Source: an uncultured bacterium
GTDB taxonomy: Bacteria > Patescibacteriota > Patescibacteriia > Patescibacteriales > UBA12465
Assembly (NCBI GenBank): GCA_937983635.1
Contig: CALJZR010000001.1
Location: 1-45,689 of the forward strand
DNA length: 45,689 nucleotides
Direction: 5' to 3'
Position 1 is the stretch's first letter. Each line of letters begins with the position of its first letter. Position numbers and translations under genes: made by a program. The notes beneath the pieces are model-generated. The model did not search any database. It was not told the DNA's origin and was given only the letters and a program-made list of their open reading frames with translations. Shown here piece by piece: positions 24,155-34,900 of this stretch.

Positions 24155-24916
24155 ATGAAAATAATTTCTTGGAATATTAACGGTATTCGCGCCGCCCTTA
24201 ATAAGGGCTTATTGCAATTTGTTGAGCAGGAGAAGCCTGACATTATTTGTTTCCAGGAGATAAAAATCGGAACTGAAGCTTTGGCGAAGACGGAGATTAA
24301 TTTTCCTGGTTATCAGATTTTTTGGAATAGTGCTCGGCGCCCTGGTTACAGCGGCACGGCCACCTTGCTTAAAGAGGGTTTGTCGGGGATTGAAATTACC
24401 AATGGTTTGGGCAAAGCGGAATATGATGATGAGGGCCGGGTGCAAGTGATAAAGACTAAAGATTTTTATCTGCTCAATATTTATTTTCCTAATGCCAACC
24501 CCGAATTAGGAAGGTTGGCCTATAAATCTGCTTTTAACCAGGAATTCTTAGGCTTTATTCAGAAATTAGAGCAAGATAAACCCGTGGTTATTACCGGTGA
24601 TTTTAATGTTGCTCATCAGGAAATTGATTTAGCTCGCCCTAAAGAAAATGTAGGCTCAGCTGGCTTTACCGCTGAAGAACGGGAGTGGTTTCAATCTTTG
24701 TTAGCCGCCGGTTATATTGACGCTTTTCGTCTTTTTAATCCTGAAAAAGTGCAGTATTCTTGGTGGAGTTTTCGGGCCGGGGCCAGAAGTCGGAACGTTG
24801 GTTGGCGGATTGACTATTTTGTAATTTCCGCTAAACTTAGAAAAAAGATAAAAAGAGCTTTTATTCTTGACCAGGTGCTCGGCTCTGATCATGCTCCTGT
24901 CGGCATGGAGATTTAA
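24155..24916 (+). CDS. xth: exodeoxyribonuclease III (AP endonuclease)
   Basis: 253 residues of the exonuclease III family. Catalytic motifs in order: WNINGIRAA (Asn7), FQEIK (Glu35), FPNANPELGR, GDFNVAHQEIDL, and the final GSDHAPVG with catalytic Asp and His. It cuts DNA at abasic sites and degrades 3' ends in base-excision repair. Start ATG 24155. The stop is 31 bases before leuS, so the two are probably co-transcribed. Confidence 0.94.
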   Translation: MKIISWNINGIRAALNKGLLQFVEQEKPDIICFQEIKIGTEALAKTEINFPGYQIFWNSARRPGYSGTATLLKEGLSGIEITNGLGKAEYDDEGRVQVIKTKDFYLLNIYFPNANPELGRLAYKSAFNQEFLGFIQKLEQDKPVVITGDFNVAHQEIDLARPKENVGSAGFTAEEREWFQSLLAAGYIDAFRLFNPEKVQYSWWSFRAGARSRNVGWRIDYFVISAKLRKKIKRAFILDQVLGSDHAPVGMEI

Positions 24917-24947
24917 AAGCATTTTAAAGGATTGTAATTTATTTTAT

Positions 24948-27380
24948 ATGTACGACCATCGAGTAATTGAAAAAAAATGGCAAGAGCAGTGGCGGGCAGA
25001 TGATCTCTACCGGACGCGCGAAGATCATTCTCGACCAAAATATTATGTCTTAGACATGTTTCCTTATCCTTCGGGCGAAGGTTTGCACGTGGGACACCCT
25101 AAGGGCTATATTGCCACTGATATTGTCGCGCGTATGCGTTTATTGCAGGGCTATAGTGTTCTTCACCCTATGGGCTGGGACGCCTTTGGTTTGCCGGCAG
25201 AAAACTACGCTCTGAAAAATAAGGTGCATCCTCGAATCGCTACCGAGAAAAATGTGGCAAACTTTAAAAGACAGTTGGAATTATTAGGCTTTTCTTATGA
25301 TTGGAACCGGGAAGTTAATACAACTGATCCTGGATATTATCGTTGGACACAGTGGATTTTTTTACAGATGTGGCGTCAAGGTTTAGCCTATGAATCACAC
25401 GCCCCCATTAATTGGTGTCCTTCTTGCCAGACCGGCTTGGCCAATGAAGATTTGGAAGATGGCCATTGCGAACGTTGCGGCAGCCTGGTTGAACAGAAGC
25501 CTATTCGTCAATGGGTATTAAAAATTACTGCTTATGCCGAACGCTTGCTTCAAGATTTAGATAAATTAACCCAGTGGGAAGAGCCGATTAAAGAAATGCA
25601 GCGTAATTGGATCGGCCGGAGCGAGGGGGCGGAGGTAAATTTTAAAATTGAAGGAACAGAAGAAGAAATTGCTGTTTTTACTACCAGGGTTGATACTATT
25701 TTTGGTTGCACCTATTTAGTTTTAGCGCCGGAGCACCCTTTAGTTTTGCTTTGGCGAGATAAAATCGAGAATTGGTCGGAAGTCGAGGCTTGTCTAGAAG
25801 CGACCAAGAATAAAACGGAATTACAAAGAACGGATTTAAATAAAGAAAAAAGCGGAGTGGTTTTGCGGGGAATTAAAGCGATTAACCCTTTTAATAAGGA
25901 GGCGGTGCCAGTGTGTGTGGCTGACTATGTGCTTCATGCTTATGGCACCGGAGCGGTAATGGCAGTGCCCGCGCACGACGAGAGAGATTGGGAGTTTGCT
26001 CAAAAATATGCTCTCCCGATTCGGCCGGTGGTACAACCTTTGGCTGGCGATACTGAAGATACTTCCCGCGCCTATACGGCCGACGGCTTGTTAGATGCTT
26101 CTGGTGAATTTTCCGGCTTAGCCTCTGCCGAAGCTAGGGCTGCTATGTTTGCTTGGTTAGAAAAAAGTGGCCATGGTCGCAAGCAAGTAAATTATAAAAT
26201 TAAAGATTGGGTCTATTCCCGTCAGCGTTATTGGGGCGAGCCGATTCCTTTGATCCATTGTGAACACTGCGGCGTGGTCGCCGTGCCGGAAGAACAGCTA
26301 CCGGTTAAGCTGCCTGAAGTAGATAGCTATGCGCCCACGGGAACCGGGGAGTCGCCTCTGGCCGCCATTACTGATTGGGTTAATGTGAAATGTCCGCAAT
26401 GCGGCGGGCCGGCTAAGAGAGAGACGAACACCATGCCGCAATGGGGCGGTTCTTGTTGGTATTATTTGCGCTATTTGGATCCGAAAAATAATTCCGCCTT
26501 AGTTTCTCCAGAGCAAGAAAAATATTGGTCGCCGGTTGATTTATATGTTGGCGGAGCGGAACATGCCACTAGGCATTTAATCTATGCACGTTTTTGGCAT
26601 AAATTTTTATTCGATTTAGGCTTAGTTTCTCATGATGAGCCTTTTACCCGCCTGCAACACGTCGGCCTGATTATGGGCGAAGATAGTCGGAAGATGAGCA
26701 AGCGCTGGGGTAATGTTATTAACCCTGATGAGATGGCTGATCGTTTTGGGGCGGATGCTTTGCGAGTTTATGAGATGTTTATGGGGCCCTTTGACCAGGC
26801 CGCCGCTTGGAATACTAATGGTCTTTCCGGCGCTCGCAAGTTTTTGGATAAAGTGGAACAGTTGGTCGCCCTTAATCCTGAAGGGAAAGTGGTAGCTGAT
26901 AAAAGATTATTATCTCTACTGCATAAAACAATTAAGAAGACGGGGGAAGATATTGAAAATTTTCATTTTAACACGGCTGTTTCCGCCTTTATGATTTTAG
27001 CTAATGAGTTGACTGCTTATCAGCAAGTTCATCAGGCTTGGCCTTTTTCTCGTGAAGACTTTGCCTCTTTTTTAAAGATAATTTCCCCATTTGCCCCGCA
27101 TTTAAGCGAGGAATTATGGTCACGTCTTTCTTTTTCTGGAAGTATTTTTCGGTCTTCTTGGCCTTCGTTTGATAGTGATTTGATTAAAGACGAAGTTATT
27201 TCTTATATTGTTCAGGTAAATGGTCGCTTGCGCGGACAGGTGGTCCTGCCGGCGGCCGCGACCGAGGGAGAAGTTCTAGCGGCCGTTCACGCCGAAGGCG
27301 CTATTACCAAATGGCTGGAGGGGCAGGAGATTAAGAAAAGAATTTTTGTTCCCGGTAAACTGATTAATTTTGTTATCTGA
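24948..27380 (+). CDS. leuS: leucine--tRNA ligase
   Basis: 810 residues from ATG 24948; the open frame continues back to 24867 but that would overlap xth and add non-conserved residues. Class I synthetase motifs: MFPYPSGEGLHVGHPKGY (HVGH at 47-50) and KMSKR at 582-586 in place of KMSKS. A zinc-type CPSC...CERC pair lies before the editing domain. The CP1 editing domain shows TTRVDTIFG, where the family usually has TTRPDT. The length and Cys sites fit bacterial LeuRS. rsmA begins 3 bases after the stop. Confidence 0.97.
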   Translation: MYDHRVIEKKWQEQWRADDLYRTREDHSRPKYYVLDMFPYPSGEGLHVGHPKGYIATDIVARMRLLQGYSVLHPMGWDAFGLPAENYALKNKVHPRIATEKNVANFKRQLELLGFSYDWNREVNTTDPGYYRWTQWIFLQMWRQGLAYESHAPINWCPSCQTGLANEDLEDGHCERCGSLVEQKPIRQWVLKITAYAERLLQDLDKLTQWEEPIKEMQRNWIGRSEGAEVNFKIEGTEEEIAVFTTRVDTIFGCTYLVLAPEHPLVLLWRDKIENWSEVEACLEATKNKTELQRTDLNKEKSGVVLRGIKAINPFNKEAVPVCVADYVLHAYGTGAVMAVPAHDERDWEFAQKYALPIRPVVQPLAGDTEDTSRAYTADGLLDASGEFSGLASAEARAAMFAWLEKSGHGRKQVNYKIKDWVYSRQRYWGEPIPLIHCEHCGVVAVPEEQLPVKLPEVDSYAPTGTGESPLAAITDWVNVKCPQCGGPAKRETNTMPQWGGSCWYYLRYLDPKNNSALVSPEQEKYWSPVDLYVGGAEHATRHLIYARFWHKFLFDLGLVSHDEPFTRLQHVGLIMGEDSRKMSKRWGNVINPDEMADRFGADALRVYEMFMGPFDQAAAWNTNGLSGARKFLDKVEQLVALNPEGKVVADKRLLSLLHKTIKKTGEDIENFHFNTAVSAFMILANELTAYQQVHQAWPFSREDFASFLKIISPFAPHLSEELWSRLSFSGSIFRSSWPSFDSDLIKDEVISYIVQVNGRLRGQVVLPAAATEGEVLAAVHAEGAITKWLEGQEIKKRIFVPGKLINFVI

Positions 27381-27383
27381 TTT

Positions 27384-28238
27384 ATGGAAAATATTGCCGC
27401 TCGGACCAGGGAATTATGCCAGATTTATGAAATTAAGCCTGCTCGCAGCAAAGGCCAGAATTTTTTAATTAACGATGGCATCTATCAAGCAATCATTAAT
27501 GCTGCTGCTTTGCGCACCTCCGATACCGTTCTCGAAGTCGGTCCTGGTTTAGGTTTTCTGACGGCCGAGCTTTCAAAAAAAGTGGAAAGGGTGATCGCTG
27601 TCGAGCTAGACGATAAATTAGCCTCTTTATTACAGGTGGCAATTGACGCCCAGGCGGTAGAAAATGTGGAAATTATTAATCAGGATATTTTGCGTTTCAA
27701 TCTTGAAGAATATTTGGATGCCGCTACTGAATATAAAGTGGTGGCCAATTTGCCTTATAACATTACTTCTATTTTTTTACGCACCTTCTTGTCGTCAGCC
27801 CGTCCTCCGCGCTCTTTGGTGCTAATGCTGCAGAAAGAAGTGGCGGAAAGAATTGTGGCCACTGCTCCGGATATGTCTTTATTATCGCTGTCAGTTCGTT
27901 ATTATGGCACTCCTGAAATTATCCGCATTGTGCCTGCTTCTGACTTTTGGCCGGCACCGGCGGTCGATAGCGCGATTTTACGCTTTACTTATGACCGTCC
28001 TCGCCCGACCCCCGATTCTTTGGCGGTGGATAAGAACTTTTTTCGTATCGCCCGGGTGGCTTTCAGCGCTAAGCGCAAAATGTTAAAAAATAATTTATTA
28101 GCAGGCTTTAAAATTAAGCCTGAGGACCTAGAGAAAGCTTTTCAAACAGCAGGCATTGACGCTAAGGCGAGAGCCGAGAGTTTAAGCTTAGAGCAATGGC
28201 AACTTTTAGTTGCGGCTCTCGGCAATTTTGTGTTATAA
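27384..28238 (+). CDS. rsmA: 16S rRNA (adenine1518-N6/adenine1519-N6)-dimethyltransferase
   Basis: 284 residues. GQNFLIN at the N-terminus is followed by the SAM motif VLEVGPGLGFLT (49-60), an acidic residue loop VIAVELDD, and the catalytic NLPYNIT (122-128). Near the C-terminus, PAPAVDSAILRF and the AKRKML helix are conserved in KsgA/RsmA. It dimethylates two adenines in 16S rRNA helix 45 during 30S assembly. The start ATG has only TTT between it and the leuS stop. Its last 20 codons contain a promoter for the next unit. Confidence 0.96.
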   Translation: MENIAARTRELCQIYEIKPARSKGQNFLINDGIYQAIINAAALRTSDTVLEVGPGLGFLTAELSKKVERVIAVELDDKLASLLQVAIDAQAVENVEIINQDILRFNLEEYLDAATEYKVVANLPYNITSIFLRTFLSSARPPRSLVLMLQKEVAERIVATAPDMSLLSLSVRYYGTPEIIRIVPASDFWPAPAVDSAILRFTYDRPRPTPDSLAVDKNFFRIARVAFSAKRKMLKNNLLAGFKIKPEDLEKAFQTAGIDAKARAESLSLEQWQLLVAALGNFVL

Positions 28239-28239
28239 T
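28210..28239 (+). promoter_or_regulatory. promoter inside the 3' end of rsmA
   Basis: An extended -10, TGTTATAAT (28231-28239), with a partial -35 TTGCGG (28210-28215, 18 bases). It overlaps the rsmA stop and lies 50 bases upstream of the calcium-repeat membrane protein. Predicted transcription start is about 28246. Confidence 0.55.
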
Positions 28240-28288
28240 TTGAGTAATCTTGTTTTGTCCAAAGTTTTTAAAATTGGCCAGATTACTT

Positions 28289-28933
28289 ATGTCTGATCAC
28301 CTTGAAGATCAACCAAAAAATGAGACTCATTCCTCATTTTTTAAAAGTTTGCCCAAACCGCAGCGAGCCGCTTTTTTATTTTTATCGGCCCTGAGTTTGG
28401 GCGTTCTTGTTTTATGGCTCTGGCAGTTCAACGCTCGCCTTTCTCGGCCTTTTCGCGTACCTGATACTGGCCAAAAAGAAGTGGCGGTTGACACTAGCGA
28501 TTTTGAAGCGGCTTTAATTAGTTTAGATTCTGATGGCGACGGTTTGACTGATATAGAAGAACGGAGCTTATACGCTTCTTCCCCTTATTTAGAAGATTCC
28601 GATAGTGACGGTATTGATGACCGCACTGAAGTAGAAAGCGGCAGCGATCCCAATTGTGCCGCTGGCCAAGATTGCGGTGCCGCTACCGCCCCGGCAATCA
28701 CTCCAATTATTGCCAGCTCCACCACCATTGATGTTGAACCTGAAGTTGGCGCCGATAGTGGCGATGAAACTGATCTACAGGCGATGATGGCGGGGCAAGC
28801 CAGCGCCGCCCAACTCCGCGCCATGCTTTTAGATAGCGGCGCTAACGCTGACATGATTAACCAGCTTAGCGATGAAGAATTACTCAAGACCTATCAAGAA
28901 ATGTTAGCCGAGCAGGGGACTGCGGCCCAATAA
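28289..28933 (+). CDS. membrane protein with thrombospondin type 3 calcium-binding repeats
   Basis: 214 residues from ATG 28289; an earlier TTG at 28250 is less likely since it is too close to the promoter. One transmembrane helix at about 27-47 with a basic cytoplasmic N-terminus. The outer part has two acidic repeats, DSDGDGLTDIEER (80-92) and DSDSDGIDDRTE (103-114), of the TSP3 form that binds calcium. A low-complexity Ala/Asp region follows, then a helical C-terminus. It is followed 22 bases later by the giant secreted protein, so the two probably share an operon. The function is unknown; TSP3-containing membrane proteins are common in CPR genomes. Confidence 0.78.
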   Translation: MSDHLEDQPKNETHSSFFKSLPKPQRAAFLFLSALSLGVLVLWLWQFNARLSRPFRVPDTGQKEVAVDTSDFEAALISLDSDGDGLTDIEERSLYASSPYLEDSDSDGIDDRTEVESGSDPNCAAGQDCGAATAPAITPIIASSTTIDVEPEVGADSGDETDLQAMMAGQASAAQLRAMLLDSGANADMINQLSDEELLKTYQEMLAEQGTAAQ

Positions 28934-28955
28934 AATATTTATTATTTTGTAGATA

Positions 28956-31900
28956 ATGTCTGTGAAAATTATGAATAAGCGATTTAATTTTTTAGCCAAT
29001 CGGCAAAAATTAGGGGCAGTGGCGATTTTAGCCGTCATCATTGGCTCTTTATTTTTAATCTCACCGCAGTCAGCGCAAGCGCAGATGGTGACAGCCGACA
29101 CTCAGACTGTTTCTCAGACTTTTATGCAAAAAGTTTGGGATTTTTTAAAGAAAGCTTATGAAAAAGGCGGCGCCTCGGCTTTTCAAAAAACAGTCAGAAC
29201 GGCTTTGAATAAAATTGCTTACGATACCGCTACGGCTCTTGGTTCTGGCGGCGAAGGTCAGCAGCCTTTATTTGTTACTAAAGACTGGGGAGAGTATCTT
29301 ACTCAAATTGGCGATGAAGCGGCCGGTTCTTTTATTGAAGACGCGGTTAATAATTGGAATGATGCCGATTGGGATAGTACGGGTAAGGGGAGCGCGAAAA
29401 ATGAAGAATGTACAGCCTCTTATGAAACCTGTGCTCGTGGCACCTTTAATACGGTAACTCGAGAATGGGAGGGCGGCTGTGATATTATCCAAAATTCCCA
29501 AGAGGCGGCTGAGTGTGAAAAAAAGTGCCAATCGGCGCTTTTGCAATGCGGGGGAGTAGTTACCGGCGCCGATGGGGTCACCGCCCCTAAAAGCAGCCGA
29601 ACTATCGCCGTTTGCCAACCCTCTTCCATTTCTGCCAAATTAACCATCGCCATGGGCTTGGTTGATTATAATCGCCCCGCAGCCCCTAATTGTACCGCCT
29701 CTGCTTTAGTGGAAAATTGGGATAGCTATGTTGATCGCATGACTGCTTTTAAAGAAGATGACTTTTTGGATAAGTTTGCCGGTATCTTCAATCCTGTTTC
29801 CAATGATCTCGGTATTTACATGGCCTTGCGGACAGATATGACCCAGAAGATGGCTACTTCTGTTGATACTTCCAAATTAAAATTAAATGCGGATAAGGGT
29901 TGGCTGGATATCCGCGATATTGCCGGCAATCCCAAAGGCATGCCTGGTGATGCTGCTACTCAGGCAGAGATGTCTAAGCAGGGCTATGTTAATAACATGG
30001 CCTCATTTTCCGGCGACGCTTTAATTGATGCCGCTAACGTCTTTTTAAATCAATTAGCTTTAACTGCCTTTAATCGTTACATGAGCAAACTGGGAGAAAA
30101 GACTCCTGATTCGGTTAGTATTAACAATCCCACTTCTGATCCGAAAATTGGTTATAGTGAGGTGGCGGTCAGGGAGAGTGCTGCTCAGATAATAGAACCC
30201 GACTTTACCGTCCGGGCTGACTACGACATTTTGTCTTCTCTCAGTATGTGCCGCGATCGCAACAATCCTGGCCCGGCCGAATGCGTCATTGATGATAAAC
30301 TGATGCAGGGAATTGTGGAGAAAAAAACAGTCGCGGAAGCGGCTAAAGAAGGCTATCTTCATAAGGAGTGGCTCTTTACTGCTGATTTTCGTGAGGGTTC
30401 TTATAGTCTGAGAAATTTGCAAATCATGCGCAAGTACCGCATTGTTCCTTTGGGCTGGGAAGTGGCGGCCAGTGCTAATAAAACAGCAACTCTAGTAGAT
30501 TTAATGTCCTGTTTCAGTAATTCCGATTCTTATAATGAATATACTTCTAACTTTGATATTAGAAATCAAGCTTGGTGTCGCGGTTTGGTTGATCCTAATT
30601 GGGTTTTGAAGGCGCCTCTAAATTATTGTGCTAAACAAGGTTACAGTGCTCAGATTCTTAATACTTCGGTTATTCCCAGTGTTGACGGTAATGGCAATGC
30701 GGCGGACACAATCCAAATCACCCGCGCTGAAGATTATTGCGCCGATGATAAAACTTGTATTAAAGAGAAGGCCGATGGTAGTTGCGAAGCTTATGGTTAT
30801 TGTCAGTCTGAGCGGCGCACTTGGAATTTTGATTCTAAATCTTGCCAACCGATTAATAATACCTGTAGCTCTTTGATTAATGTCAGCTCTAACCAGAAAG
30901 TGGCTTATTTGGAAAATACCTTAGATTATGCCAATTGTAATGCAGATACGGTTGGTTGCAAACGTTATTCTTTAATTGGCTCTTATGCTACTTCCACCGG
31001 TCAAGTCTCTTGGTCTCCTAATCCTACTGTTAATGCTTATTTTAATAATAAATTAGGTTCCTGTTCTTCGGCTGACGAGGGTTGTAAAGAAGTGATGCGG
31101 GTAAAACCGGGCTGGGGCTCAAACTTAATTATGGGCGCCGATTTTGCTAATGATAAGGTCGGCGATTCCTTGGCTAATAGCTTGATTAATAATTATTGGC
31201 CGGTCTGGTCTACTGGTAATCGCGCCGCCAGCATTATTGACGCTTCGACTCTTGGAAGCGGTTCAGTGGGTAAGGCGATCTTATTAGAATCTACGGGTAA
31301 TGTCGCTAGCACCACCATCGGACTTTATTCCGATAATGCTGTTTCTCTAATTCCTGATAATCTTAATATTCTTTCTGGAGAAACCTATACTCTGAGTGCC
31401 GATGTTTATTTAATTGAAGGCGACAAAGTTCATGTGGTCTTGGGTAATGATTATTTAGCAGCAGCTGAGACGATTGATAAAAATGCTTGGCGCCATGTGT
31501 CTGTTACTCGGAGTTTAAAGGAAAAGCCTTTGTCAGAAATGTCTTTCTCGGTGGTGGGTTATAGCACTGGTTCTCAAGTGCGTTTTGCTGTTCGCAATCT
31601 TAAGTTAGAGATGACTTCTTGGGATTCCGGCTTCTCGATTTACGGGGCTTATAAGGTTTATGAAAAGATTATTCCTCCTTATTTAGCTGAAGCCTGTTAT
31701 ATCAACACCAATCCCAGTAGTCCTGATTATCGTTTGCGTCCAGACGCTCCGGCTGTTTGTAATAATTTTGCTCGTCAGTGTAACCGTGATGAAGCTGGTT
31801 GCGAAAGCTATAAAGAGAATAGCACCGGTTTTACTGTAGCCGCTCAAGCGGTTTCCTCAGATTATTGCGATGCTTCTTGCGATGGTTATGATTTATATGT

Positions 31901-34900
31901 TTCCCGGGCTAATTATTTCTACTCTCCTTTTGCCGAAAAGATTATCCCGAAAAATAGCCGCTCCTGCAGTGCTGATGCGGTTGGTTGCAGTGAGTTTACT
32001 AATTTAGATGAAGTAGCGGCTGGTGGCGAAAAGAGAGAATACTATACTCAGTTGAAGCAATGTATTAAGCCCGGACCAAGCTGTGCCGATTTTTATACTT
32101 GGGAAGGGACGGAAGAAAGCGGTTATCAGCTTAAATCTTTGGTCTTAAAAAAAGATGATGCTGGCGACCCGGCCGTTACCGCTGATGATTCTCAGCTTTG
32201 TAGCGAAGCCATTTTCAACTTGCCGCCGAGCGACCCGGGCTTTAATCCTGATTGTAAACAATTTTATAATAAAGCGGGGGCGATTTCTTATCACTTAAGC
32301 GCCACCACTATCACCTGTTCGGATAATTGTCATAATTATCGCCTCTCCGAAAATAACGTTGATACTTCTATTACTCAAGCCCAGTGCAGTGGCATTGATC
32401 GTTTTTGGAGTGCTGCCTCTTCTGCTTGTTTCGTGTGTAAAAATGGTGGCGTTTGGAATGCTGAATATAATGCTTGTATTTATCAAGCAATTCCTAACGA
32501 AGGCATTAAATGTTCGGCCGCTCAAAACGGTTGCCGGGAGTATAACGGCAGTCTGGGCAATAACGTGAAGATGGTTGAAGCTTATAGTTTTGAGAATGGT
32601 ACCGATGGCTGGAAAGGCCAGTGTGGTGATGATGCCCGCAGTTCCGCTGTCGCTAATGTCAATAACGGTAAGTCGTTATTATATGATCGCGGCTCCAATT
32701 ACGGCAACGTTAATGTTCAAACAGAGTGTATCCAAAATAATAATGTAAGCTTTTTTGATAAATTTTTTGGCAGTGCTAACGCCGCTCCGGCTTCCTATAT
32801 CAAGCAAGTCGTTGGTCGTAACGTTTCTCAGGGCAATTCTTATAGCCTGAAGTTTACCGCCAGCGCTCCCTTGGATGCCAACGTCAGTTTTGCTTTCTTA
32901 AGCAGTCAGGATGAAATCGTCTATTTTAACGCCAGCGAAGGCGATATTACCGGTAAAATTACTATTTCTGGAAATAGCGAATGGCGAACGTATGAATTGA
33001 GCCTGCCTGAACTTAATCATAAAGTTGATGGTGATGAGTCTTTGATTATTATTTCTGATCGTGATTTCTTCTTGGATAACATTGTTTTAACGGAAATTCG
33101 CGATCGTTATTATTTAATAAAAAATACGAGCGAAGTGCCGGATGTTTGTTACTATGATATGCTGGATAATTATCAGGGAGCTGACTATAATCTCGGTTGC
33201 TCTTTGTATAATGACCGATCCGGCAATAATCATTATTTGCGCCAATTTAGCCGCCTTTGTCAGGAATCAGCTGTTGGTTGTGAGTTGATGGTGGATACCG
33301 CTAATTATGATGATTATAAGCCTGCGGTCTGGCACGATGATAATAATAATGGTGTTTGCGACTCCAACGAGACGGAATGCGTATCTGTGGCTGGGGACCG
33401 TTTCTTTTATGCAATTTATGACGAAAGCCGTCGTTGCAATAAAGCTGATTTAGGTTGCTCCCGTTTAGGAGAATCATCCTCATCTGGCTCCAACTTAGAT
33501 TGGAGCGATGTCTTTAAGCGCAATAACCCTAATAACTATAGTCAGTCATTATGCGCTGCTGCTGATGCCGGTTGCGAAGCTTGGCAATATACTGATGGCA
33601 GCGGACTTACTTATTTCAAAAATCCTGGCAATAACGCCTGTGTTTATCGGACTAGCACTAATCCCGATAAGCCGGGTAAGGCTTGGTATAAAGTGCCGGT
33701 TACTCGGTGTGATTTGAATAGTAATGGTAGCATTGATGGTACGGAAAAAAGCTTGGATATTTGTAAAACTGCCGATGATTGTGCTGGCGGTCGCCCTTGT
33801 TTAGTGGATAATAATGATTATGATTGTTCCGTTTCCTATTTTAAGACTGTCGGTTTTGGCGGCGGTGGCAATCAAGTTCCTGTGCCTTCCTTGGCAGCTG
33901 GTTTGTGTGAATCAGCTAGTTCTGGCTGTACGGAATATATTGATCCGGTAAGCACTTTCTCTTCCAACGTGGTTTATAATCCCCTTACGGAGATGAGCGC
34001 TAATGGTCAGTATTTAGGCTGGGAAATGGTTAATGGTTCCCGCCAACAAGATTTAACGCTTGAGCCGAACAAGCTTTATATTTTTTCGGTAGGCTATAAT
34101 GTTGCCAGCACCACTATTAATAATGATGTAATTATTAATTTTCCTTCCGGAGTATCACTTCTTCAAGAAGATAATAATTTCAGCACCGTAGCGAGTACAA
34201 GTTTGCGCATCCCCAGTACTCAGCCGAACAAACGCTTTATTTTCCATTCTCGTGGCAATATTGAAGCGACCGTTATTGGTGGCTGGCTTGGGCATGAAGT
34301 TATTTTAAGGGAGGCAATTATTGATTATCAGTTCCGTCAGAATGTTGATAAGACCACCTGTAATGGCATTGTAAATTTTGATAATGGTTGCGTTTTGTTT
34401 AATGAGCGCTCGGTTAATGGTGGAGCCGGACTACTTTCTTTGAGCGGCGGTTGGAACGCGGCTGCCAGCGTTGACGGACAGTCGCCTGCTAGTTGTTCTG
34501 CCGGTAATTGTAGCGCTAATAGGTTGGTAAAAGTTCGACCTAATCGCGTGTGCGCTTCTTGGCTGGACTGTTTAACTTATGCGGTGGATCCGGAAACTAA
34601 TCAGCGCACCTGTTATGCTTTAGGCGAGTGCAATAGTTTAAATGATAATAATGAATGCGCTAATTTTGTTAGATCATCTAATCAAATCTTAGCTTCTTCT
34701 AGTTTTGATATTACTAAGCGTGATGGTTATTCGGTCCTAAATAAATTGAATCTTTCGGGCATGAGAGAGGTTGGTCTTAATACTGAGGCTCATTATGACT
34801 TTGAAGATGCTAGCCCAAATATAACTTGCAAGTTGGTCTCTAATAGTACTTCCACTTGTGCTTTTGATAATGGGATTGTCGCTGATAGCATTATTGACAG

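Noticed and set aside
24867..24947. Longer N-terminus of leuS
   Set aside because: It would overlap xth and lacks conservation; MYDHRVIEKKW at 24948 is the usual LeuRS start.
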